From NCBI GenBank assembly GCA_965221035.1, contig OZ244860.1, positions 3,720,001 through 3,784,000 on the forward strand: a stretch of 64,000 bases of DNA. Direction: 5' to 3'. The translations under genes and the position numbers were made by a program. The notes under the pieces were generated by a model that did not search any database, was not told the DNA's origin, and saw nothing but the letters and a program-made list of their open reading frames with translations. Below, piece after piece: positions 7,268 to 14,212 of the stretch. Origin of the DNA: UBA6522 sp965221035. GTDB lineage: Bacteria; Pseudomonadota; Gammaproteobacteria; Steroidobacterales; Rariloculaceae. Position 1 is the stretch's first letter. The number at the start of each line of letters is the position of its first letter.

Positions 7268-8863
7268 GCCTTCCCAATACGGTGCCCGCAGCAGGTTCTT
7301 CCTGATCTTGCCCACCGCCGTCCTGGGCAGCGCGTCGACAAAGCGGACCACACGCGGGCGCTTGTGGCGTGGGATGCGCTGCGCGCAGAAGTCGATCAAT
7401 TCGGCTTCGGTGGCCGGGGGTTCGCCCGTCGGCACCACGTGGGCGGCAGGGACCTCGCCCCAGCGGTCGTCGGGGATGCCGAAGACCGCACATTCCGCCA
7501 CCGCCGGATGCCCGTAGAGCGCGTTCTCGATTTCGGCGGGATAGACGTTCTCGCCGCCTGAAACGAGCATGTCCTTGGACCGGTCCACCAGCGTCAGGAA
7601 GCCGTCTTCGTCGAGGAAGCCGACGTCGCCGGTCCACAACCAGCCGTCCCCCATCGGAAAGGCGGCTTCGGTCTGATCCGGGTCGCCATGGTAGCCGTCG
7701 AAAAGCTGTTCTCCGCGAGTCACGATTTCTCCGACCTCCCCGGTGGGCAGTGGGCGGCCCTGCCCGTCGACCACTTGGAGTTCCACGTTGAAAGCCGGGC
7801 GGCCCACCGTGCCCAGCTTGTCCGCGCCATGGTCCGGGCGCCGTACGGTGAGCGGGCAGGTCTCCGATTGGCCGTAATTTTCGGTGAACGCCACGTGGGG
7901 CAGGGCGTTCTGGACCCGTGCAAGCAGCTCACGTCCCATGGGCGCCCCCGCGTAGCCGACGTTCTTGAGGGTTCGAAGCCGCTCCGCCGAGAACGTCGGA
8001 TGGCCGATCAGATCGTTTAGCTGACTCGGAACGAAGAACGCGGCGGTGATGCCCTCGTGTTCCACCGCATCGATGAATCCATCGACGTCCCAGCGGGGCA
8101 GGGGTACCACCGTGGCGCCGAGCATGATGGCGGGCGCAAACCAGACGAACAGGCCCGCGCAGTGGAACAGCGGGGTTGTGGCGGCGACGATGTCGGAGTC
8201 CCGCAGACCGAAGTCGACGGCCGCGGCGTAGGCGGTCGCCGCCCGCGCCCGGTGGGAGACCAGAACCGCCTTGGGCAGCCCGGTGGTACCGCCGGTGAAG
8301 GTGATACCGAGCGGGTCCGTGTCACGGATGTCGATGTCGGGCGGGGTGGCTGGCATCGGCGCGATGAGTTCGTGAATGCTGGATGGCCGTCCGGCGTGAC
8401 GCTCCGGCACACGTTCTGAAGATCGCCCGTCCGGCAAGGTGCCGGCCACCGTACCGTTCCGGTCCGACGCGCGGGCGTCCAAGGATATTACGTGCTTGAG
8501 CGTGGGTGAGCGGGCCCTGGCCTGCCCGACCAGTGTTGCGGATTGATCTTCGAAAAACAGGATCTCCGCGCCGGTCATGTCCAGCATGTAGACCAGGTTG
8601 TCGACGGTGCACCGGGTCGACATGTGTGCCAGACAGACGCCCGCCCGAGCCGCGCCGAAATAGACCGAGGCGTACTCTGGGCGGTTGCCCGAAATGATCG
8701 CCACTCGAGTATTGCGACCGGCACCCAGTGATGCCAGGGCATGGGCCAATCGGTTCGATTCGGTGTCCAGTTCCCGGTAGGACAGTCGGCGGCCGGCACC
8801 CGCAATGGCGGTGCGTTCGGGCGTGCGCCGCGCGGACAACCGAAGGAACTCGCCAGTCAACAT
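7250..8863 (-). CDS. Acyl-CoA synthetase, probable 4-hydroxybenzoate/benzoate-CoA ligase
   Basis: 537 residues from the ATG at 8863 (MLTGEFLRLSARRTPERTAI). ANL-superfamily motifs are in order: the P-loop TFTGGTTGLPKAV, the A5 motif ENYGQSETCP, the hinge region DGWLWTGDVGFLDEDGF, and the C-terminal catalytic Lys in RTAVGKIRKN. The enzyme makes an acyl-AMP and then the CoA thioester in the cytoplasm. Sequence alone does not fix the substrate. Context does: it overlaps boxR by 7 bases and stands back-to-back with boxC, boxB and 4-hydroxybenzoyl-CoA reductase, so 4-hydroxybenzoate or benzoate is the likely acid. The extension upstream of 8863 is antisense to nothing recognisable and lies inside boxR. 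Confidence 0.8.
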   Translation of the reverse strand: MLTGEFLRLSARRTPERTAIAGAGRRLSYRELDTESNRLAHALASLGAGRNTRVAIISGNRPEYASVYFGAARAGVCLAHMSTRCTVDNLVYMLDMTGAEILFFEDQSATLVGQARARSPTLKHVISLDARASDRNGTVAGTLPDGRSSERVPERHAGRPSSIHELIAPMPATPPDIDIRDTDPLGITFTGGTTGLPKAVLVSHRARAATAYAAAVDFGLRDSDIVAATTPLFHCAGLFVWFAPAIMLGATVVPLPRWDVDGFIDAVEHEGITAAFFVPSQLNDLIGHPTFSAERLRTLKNVGYAGAPMGRELLARVQNALPHVAFTENYGQSETCPLTVRRPDHGADKLGTVGRPAFNVELQVVDGQGRPLPTGEVGEIVTRGEQLFDGYHGDPDQTEAAFPMGDGWLWTGDVGFLDEDGFLTLVDRSKDMLVSGGENVYPAEIENALYGHPAVAECAVFGIPDDRWGEVPAAHVVPTGEPPATEAELIDFCAQRIPRHKRPRVVRFVDALPRTAVGKIRKNLLRAPYWEGRENKI

Positions 8864-9756
8864 CCGGTCGCGATCCCTTTGGAATCCAGGTGTTGAGGCA
8901 GGCAGCGGAGCAGTTCGCTCAACGATTCGCAGACCGGCTTGCCGGTGGTGTCGACCCTGGCATGGGCCTGGGAGTAATAGGGTTGCCGTTCGTCCAGTAA
9001 CCGCCGCAGGTCGGACATGGCGTCGGGCCGGTTGCGCATGGGGCGCAGATCTCCCTGCGCAACCACCCGCGCCATGTAGTGCTCCGGCTCGGTCCGTACC
9101 CAGACAACGAAGCATGTCGTCAGCAGCGTATTGAGCAGATTCGGCTCCGCCACGATGCTGCCGCCGGTTTCAATCACGCAGCGATCGTAACGGTCGAGGG
9201 TCTCGTGCAGCGCCTGCTCTTCGATGCGCCTGTAGCCGGTTTCACCCGACAGGGCGAATATTTCCGCCACGCTCATCCCCGCGAGCCCCTCCGTCACACC
9301 GACCAGCCCAACGAAGGGCATGCCCAACCGCTCCGCGAGCAGCACACCCAGTGTGCTCTTTCCCGCGCCCCGCAGTCCCACCAGCGCGACCCGGCGTTTG
9401 GTCTCCGGCGTCCGGGTGAAGCGGTCGTACAGCAATTGCAGCGCCTGCTTGCGCTCGTCGGGCGACAGGGCGTGGACAAACTCCGCCAAGAGGTTTTCTT
9501 CCGGCGTCCGGCTGGCAGCGGACTCCAGCAAATCGGCGGTCTCCGTCTTCAATGCTCCGGCGATCTGGCTCAGCAGACGCACGGAAATATTGCCCCGACC
9601 GGTTTCGAGATCGGCCAGGTGGCGCTCGGACACACGAGCACGTTCAGCCAGCTTGCGGCGCGTCATGGCCAGTCTCCCGCGCAGGGAACGCACTCGCTGT
9701 CCGAGGCCTTGCAGCAACTGATCAGCGTCAGGCGCTGGACTGGGACCCGTCGCCAT
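8857..9756 (-). CDS. boxR: BoxR/BzdR-type regulator: XRE helix-turn-helix fused to a shikimate-kinase-like domain
   Basis: 299 residues from the ATG at 9756. Residues about 16-72 are a XRE/Cro helix-turn-helix (LAERARVSERHLADLETGRG). After a linker (to about 120), the rest resembles shikimate kinase, including the Walker A GLRGAGKST at 127-135. This fusion is the hallmark of BzdR and BoxR, repressors of benzoate degradation; benzoyl-CoA is the known effector of that family and binds the kinase-like domain. It is divergent from boxC and co-directional with, and overlapping, the CoA ligase. It should control both directions through the intergenic region at 9757-9893. Confidence 0.92.
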   Translation of the reverse strand: MATGPSPAPDADQLLQGLGQRVRSLRGRLAMTRRKLAERARVSERHLADLETGRGNISVRLLSQIAGALKTETADLLESAASRTPEENLLAEFVHALSPDERKQALQLLYDRFTRTPETKRRVALVGLRGAGKSTLGVLLAERLGMPFVGLVGVTEGLAGMSVAEIFALSGETGYRRIEEQALHETLDRYDRCVIETGGSIVAEPNLLNTLLTTCFVVWVRTEPEHYMARVVAQGDLRPMRNRPDAMSDLRRLLDERQPYYSQAHARVDTTGKPVCESLSELLRCLPQHLDSKGIATGC

Positions 9757-9805
9757 CACGTATTCCGGACTGTGTAACAGGGGATGAAATATAGATCGTA
9801 CATGG

Positions 9806-9847
9806 TTGCCCAGTAACGGCATTTTTGTATATTATCATGCAGATGAT
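9806..9847 (+). promoter_or_regulatory. Predicted boxC promoter with overlapping inverted repeat
   Basis: TTGCCC at 9806-9811 and TATATT at 9828-9833 are separated by 16 bases and read toward boxC. Immediately downstream, at 9834-9847, is the inverted repeat ATCAT-GCAG-ATGAT, where the transcription start would fall; a second TGCA occurs further down in GGCTGCACTA. BzdR/BoxR sites are reported to contain TGCA, so this is a reasonable BoxR operator. No footprint evidence is available here. Confidence 0.45.
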
Positions 9848-9893
9848 CGGCCACGAAATGAACTCGGCTGCACTATATCGCATCTGATGACCA

Positions 9894-11561
9894 ATGGCGA
9901 CTCTCGAACCTGCACAACTGGACTTTAGAACGCATCCGGACCGTTATCGACACTGGTCCGTTTCCACCGACGGGCCTGTCGCGCGTCTGGAAATGAATGT
10001 GGACGAGGCGGGGTCCCAATTCGGCGATTACGAACTGAAATTGAATTCCTATGACATCGGCGTCGATATCGAACTGTATGACGCCGTCCAGCGCTTGCGC
10101 TTCGAACACCCGGAAGTTCGCGCGGTGATACTGACTTCGGGCAAGGCCGGCATGTTTTGCGCCGGGGCCAACATTCGCATGCTGGGCACCGCCACCCACA
10201 GCCACAAGGTCAATTTCTGCAAGTTCACCAACGAGACGCGCAACTCGCTTGAGGATGCCAGCAAGCACTCCGGTCAGATATACCTTTCCGCGCTGAACGG
10301 ACCGGCGGCGGGGGGCGGTTACGAGCTGGCCCTGGCCACCGACTACATCATCCTGATCGACGACGGCAATGCGGCGGTGTCGCTGCCGGAGGTCCCCCTG
10401 CTGGCGGTGCTTCCCGGGACCGGCGGCCTGACCCGCGTGGTGGACAAGCGTGGCGTGAGGCGGGACCTTGCGGATGTGTTCTGTACCGTGGAAGAGGGCA
10501 TCAAGGGGCAGCGGGCCGTGGACTGGCGGCTGGTAGATGAAATCGTGCCCCGCTCCCGGTTCGAGCAGCGGGTGGAGCAGCGCGCTCAGGAATTCGCGGA
10601 CAAGTCCGACCGACCGATCGGCGAGCCCGGCGTTGTTCTCACAGACCTTGAGAAAACCGTCTCGGCCTCCCGGGTCGAGTACCCGCACCTGACGTTGGAC
10701 CTGGACGCCGACGCGTCGACCGCAACGCTCACGTTGGAGGGTCCCTCGGACGGCTGCACGGACGCCAAGGAGGCCAGACACCAGGGCGCCGCGTTCTGGC
10801 CGCTCGCGCTGATGCGCGCACTGGACGACGCCCTGCTCCATCTTCGATTCAACGAACCGACGCTAGGCACCTTGATCCTCAAGACGCGCGGCGACAGCGC
10901 AAGGGTGGCCGCCTACGACGCCCTGCTTCAGGAAAACGCCTCCGACTGGTTCATCCGCGAAGTGCTGCTGTTCGCCCAGCGAGTGTTCAAGCGTCTGGAC
11001 ATCACCTCCCGCACCAGCTTCGCCTTCGTCGAGCCCGGGAGCTGCTTCACCGGACTCCTGGCGGAACTTCTGTTCGCGGTGGACCGCACCTACATGCTGG
11101 ACGGCCGCCTGGAAGACGACCCGCATCCGGCGCCCGCCATCACGTTGTCGAAGCTGAACTTCGGCCATTTGAAGATGGCCAACGGGCTGTCGCGACTGCA
11201 GACCCGATTTCTGGGCGAGCCGGAGAGCGTGGCGCGCGCCGAGCAGATCATCGGCGAGCCGCTGGAAGGCATGGACGCCCTGGAGGCGGGTCTGGTGACG
11301 TTCGCGCCGGACGACATCGACTGGGAGGACGAGATCCGTCTCCTGCTGGAGGAGAGGGCGAGTTTCTCCCCCGACGCGCTCACCGGGATGGAGGCCAATC
11401 TACGCTTCGCCGGGCCAGAGACCCTGGAGTCGAAAATTTTCGGCCGTCTCAGCGCGTGGCAGAACTGGATCTTCCAGCGCCCCAACGCGGTGGGCGACGA
11501 AGGCGCCCTGAAACTGTACGGCACCGGCCGCAGGGCGCAATACGACCGCAAGCGGGTCTAG
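9894..11561 (+). CDS. boxC: 2,3-epoxybenzoyl-CoA dihydrolase (ring-opening) BoxC
   Basis: 555 residues, matching the family length. The N-terminal half is a crotonase fold with RAVILTSGKAGMFCAGANIRML and LNGPAAGGGYELALATDYI (oxyanion-hole blocks), plus SLPEVPLLAVLPGTGGLTR. The C-terminal half is the BoxC-specific extension (FIREVLLFAQRVFKRLD, KIFGRLSAWQNWIFQRPNAV). BoxC opens 2,3-epoxybenzoyl-CoA with two waters to 3,4-dehydroadipyl-CoA semialdehyde plus formate. It is the first gene of the rightward operon, 71 bases before boxB, and faces boxR across a shared promoter region. Very secure assignment. Confidence 0.96.
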   Translation: MATLEPAQLDFRTHPDRYRHWSVSTDGPVARLEMNVDEAGSQFGDYELKLNSYDIGVDIELYDAVQRLRFEHPEVRAVILTSGKAGMFCAGANIRMLGTATHSHKVNFCKFTNETRNSLEDASKHSGQIYLSALNGPAAGGGYELALATDYIILIDDGNAAVSLPEVPLLAVLPGTGGLTRVVDKRGVRRDLADVFCTVEEGIKGQRAVDWRLVDEIVPRSRFEQRVEQRAQEFADKSDRPIGEPGVVLTDLEKTVSASRVEYPHLTLDLDADASTATLTLEGPSDGCTDAKEARHQGAAFWPLALMRALDDALLHLRFNEPTLGTLILKTRGDSARVAAYDALLQENASDWFIREVLLFAQRVFKRLDITSRTSFAFVEPGSCFTGLLAELLFAVDRTYMLDGRLEDDPHPAPAITLSKLNFGHLKMANGLSRLQTRFLGEPESVARAEQIIGEPLEGMDALEAGLVTFAPDDIDWEDEIRLLLEERASFSPDALTGMEANLRFAGPETLESKIFGRLSAWQNWIFQRPNAVGDEGALKLYGTGRRAQYDRKRV

Positions 11562-11632
11562 GCGCGAGACAGGGTCATGTGCAACAGACGCCACCGCCAT
11601 TGCCGCAACATCGTTCAAGAGTGAGTCCAAAC

Positions 11633-13075
11633 ATGGGTACCGAAGTCAACTACGATTCCTTGATTCCCAACAACGTGGGTCTGGCCGGCGACGCCAAGTT
11701 GCGCCGGGCCATGGAGCGCTGGTACCCCAAGTACCTGGACTGGTGGTGCGACATGGGGCCGAACGGTTTCCAGGACTACGAGGTCTACCTCCGCACGGCG
11801 GTCAGCGTTGATCCCGAGGGCTGGGCCCGGTTCGGATTCGTGAAGATGCCCGACTACCGCTGGGGCGTGCTGCTGGCGCCGCAGGAGGACGGGCGCACCA
11901 TCGGTTTCGGGCAGCACAAGGGTGAGCCGGTGTGGCAGGAGATTCCCGGAGAATACCGGGCGATGCTGCGCAGGCTCATCGTCATTCAGGGCGACACCGA
12001 GCCGGCGTCGGTGGAGCAGCAGCGCTTTCTCGGAAACACCGCACCGTCGCTCTACGACATGCGCAACGTCTTTCAGGTCAACGTGGAAGAGGGCCGGCAC
12101 CTCTGGGCGATGGTCTACCTTCTTCAGAAGTACTTCGGCCGCGACGGCCGGGAGGAAGCCGAGGACTTGCTGCGGCGGCGCTCCGGCGACGAGGACAAGC
12201 CGAGGATCCTGGGGGCGTTCAACGAGGAAACGCCCGACTGGCTGTCGTTCTTCATGTTCACCACGTTCACCGACCGGGACGGCAAGTTCCAGCTTGAGGC
12301 ACTGGCGCAGTCGGGCTTCGATCCGCTGGCCAGAACCTGCCGGTTCATGCTCACCGAGGAAGGTCATCACATGTTTGTCGGCCGCACCGGCGTGGAGCGC
12401 ATCGTACAGCGGACCTGCCAGGTCATGAACGAGCAGGGTATCGACGACCCGCACGATATCGAGGCGGCGCGCAAGCACGGCGTGATTGACCTGCCGACCA
12501 TTCAGAAGAAGATCAACTTTCACGTGGCCGTCACCCTGGACCTGTTCGGTGCGGAGATTTCCACCAACGCGGCCAACGCCTTCAACGCCAGTCTCAAGGG
12601 GCGCTTCCGGGAACACCGGATCGACGACGACCATGTATTGAGCGACGAGACCTATCCGGTGGCCCAGGTGGTCGGAGACGCCATCGAGGTGCGTGACGTT
12701 CCGGCGTTGAGCGCGATCAACGCGCGCCTGTCCGATGACTTCATCGCCGACTGCAACAATGTCCTCAAGCGATGGAACTACGCGCTCAAGGCCCATGACA
12801 TCGATTTCCGGTTGAGCCTGCCGCATCGCGCCTTCCACCGGGCCGTGGGCGAGTTCGCGGAGGTCCATGCGACGCCGCGCGGCGAACTCGTTTCGGATGC
12901 CGAGTGGGGTGATCGCCAGGGCGAGTGGATGCCCAGCGAGGCGGACATGAGCTACATCCTGTCGCTGATGGAACCGTGCCGTGAACCGGGCCGGTACGCG
13001 AACTGGATCGCGCCGCCCCGGGCCGGAATCAACGGCATGCCCGGAGATTTCGAATACGTCAAGCTGGCCGCCTGA
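11633..13075 (+). CDS. boxB: Benzoyl-CoA 2,3-epoxidase, oxygenase subunit BoxB
   Basis: 480 residues from the ATG at 11633, whose product MGTEVNYDSLIPNNVGLAGD matches the BoxB N-terminus. The class I di-iron core is seen in FMLTEEGHHMFVGRTGVERI (E-x2-H) and upstream acidic helices around PDWLSFFMFTTFTDRDGKFQ. BoxB uses O2 and two electrons from the reductase BoxA to make 2,3-epoxybenzoyl-CoA. No boxA is in the window; the reductase must be elsewhere or be replaced by another carrier such as FdxA (6537-6860). Co-directional with boxC and with the DUF4863 gene 42 bases downstream. Confidence 0.96.
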   Translation: MGTEVNYDSLIPNNVGLAGDAKLRRAMERWYPKYLDWWCDMGPNGFQDYEVYLRTAVSVDPEGWARFGFVKMPDYRWGVLLAPQEDGRTIGFGQHKGEPVWQEIPGEYRAMLRRLIVIQGDTEPASVEQQRFLGNTAPSLYDMRNVFQVNVEEGRHLWAMVYLLQKYFGRDGREEAEDLLRRRSGDEDKPRILGAFNEETPDWLSFFMFTTFTDRDGKFQLEALAQSGFDPLARTCRFMLTEEGHHMFVGRTGVERIVQRTCQVMNEQGIDDPHDIEAARKHGVIDLPTIQKKINFHVAVTLDLFGAEISTNAANAFNASLKGRFREHRIDDDHVLSDETYPVAQVVGDAIEVRDVPALSAINARLSDDFIADCNNVLKRWNYALKAHDIDFRLSLPHRAFHRAVGEFAEVHATPRGELVSDAEWGDRQGEWMPSEADMSYILSLMEPCREPGRYANWIAPPRAGINGMPGDFEYVKLAA

Positions 13076-13117
13076 GCGCGCCCGCCGCAATCAAACCGAC
13101 AGCGTGAACCACTGACC

Positions 13118-13603
13118 ATGAGCATCGAATCATTCGAACGGCAGGTCGCCACCGTCGCCGGGCACATTGCGGGCTCGGCGCTGGACGATGATCTGCAGCG
13201 GGAACTGGCGGTGTCGTTTCCGCCGGACGGGGAAGCGTTCGGGTCCCTGGCCGCGCTCTGCGAGCAGGGCGTGCGCGAAGGCTGGCTCGCCAACCGGGAA
13301 CACGGCGGCATCAAGTTCGGCCGGGTTATCAAGCCGGGTCCGGAAACGGCCGGATTCTCGGTGGATGTGGTGGAAATGGACGACATTGTCGGACCCCACC
13401 ACCGTCATCCCAACGGCGAAATCGACATGATCATCCCGCAGGATCCCGGGGCGGCGTTCGACGGCCACGGCCGCGGTTGGCTGGTCTACGGACCGGGTTC
13501 GGCCCACCATCCCACCGTGTCGGGCGGGCGGGCCATCGTTCTCTACCTGCTGCCCGACGGCGCCATCGAATTCACGCCGCCGGCGGGACGGGACCAGGGC
13601 TGA
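13118..13603 (+). CDS. DUF4863 (4-hydroxylaminobenzoate lyase-like) protein
   Basis: 161 residues. The protein has GGIKFGRVIKPGPETAGFSV, VEMDDIVGPHHRHPNGEID and GSAHHPTVSGGRAIVLYLLP, a cupin-like core with clustered His residues. DUF4863 includes PnbB-type 4-hydroxylaminobenzoate lyases and is a frequent companion of box genes, where its role is unproven. Its place between boxB and 4-hydroxybenzoyl-CoA reductase suggests a role in handling para-substituted benzoates or their CoA esters; that is inference. It ends 18 bases before the next start. Confidence 0.8.
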   Translation: MSIESFERQVATVAGHIAGSALDDDLQRELAVSFPPDGEAFGSLAALCEQGVREGWLANREHGGIKFGRVIKPGPETAGFSVDVVEMDDIVGPHHRHPNGEIDMIIPQDPGAAFDGHGRGWLVYGPGSAHHPTVSGGRAIVLYLLPDGAIEFTPPAGRDQG

Positions 13604-13621
13604 AGGGCCGAGTACAGGGCA

Positions 13622-14209
13622 ATGGCATCGGAAACGACAACGACGGCGGCATCGGCTCTGCCACCCGGCGTCACGGCGGCCGTCCTTCGGGTCAACGGCG
13701 AGGACCATCCGGTGGTGTTCCCCACCCATCACACCCTGCTGGAGGTCCTGCGTGAGCAGTGCGGGCTGACCGGCACCAAGCATGGCTGCGAACTGGGCGA
13801 ATGCGGCGCCTGCGCGGTTCGGGTGGACGGTGAAGCCGTCCTGTCGTGCCTGAAACTCGCCGTCGAGGCGCGGGATTGCGCCGTGGAAACAGTCGAGGGA
13901 TTGCAGGACGACAACGAACTGCACCCGTTGCAACGGGCGTTCGCCGACATTGGCGCCGCCCAGTGCGGCTATTGCACGCCGGGAATACTCATGGTCGCCA
14001 ACGCGTTGCTGGAGCGGAACGACGATCCGGATGAAGCCGAAATATACGAAGCGCTGTCAGGGAACCTGTGTCGCTGCACCGGCTACCATCGGATCGTCAC
14101 GGCCGTCAGGTGGGCGGGCGCCATGGCGCGAGGCGATGACTGGCGCCCCCCGGAAGAGGAATTCCACGGCGCCGATTCCCAGACTCCGTACGCGGAAGAC
14201 GACGGGTGA
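13622..14209 (+). CDS. hcrC: 4-hydroxybenzoyl-CoA reductase, 2Fe-2S (gamma) subunit
   Basis: 195 residues. Residues about 20-95 are a plant-type ferredoxin domain with CGLTGTKHGCELGECGAC and a later Cys (LSCLKLAVEA). The C-terminal helical domain binds the second 2Fe-2S cluster through CGYCTPGILM and GNLCRCTGY. This is the small subunit of the xanthine oxidase family; here it transfers electrons from the FAD/4Fe-4S subunit to molybdopterin. The assignment to 4-hydroxybenzoyl-CoA reductase rests on the beta subunit (16743-17795). The start is chosen at the ATG at 13622; a later start would also keep the domain. The next gene begins 3 bases after its stop. Confidence 0.9.
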   Translation: MASETTTTAASALPPGVTAAVLRVNGEDHPVVFPTHHTLLEVLREQCGLTGTKHGCELGECGACAVRVDGEAVLSCLKLAVEARDCAVETVEGLQDDNELHPLQRAFADIGAAQCGYCTPGILMVANALLERNDDPDEAEIYEALSGNLCRCTGYHRIVTAVRWAGAMARGDDWRPPEEEFHGADSQTPYAEDDG

Positions 14210-14212
14210 ACC

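Noticed and set aside
6912..7637. A 241-codon minus-strand frame covering the gap next to the ligase
   Set aside because: It is antisense to the small membrane gene, is low in family-like patterns and rich in Arg/Gly as expected from a GC-rich shadow; part of it overlaps the ligase in another frame.
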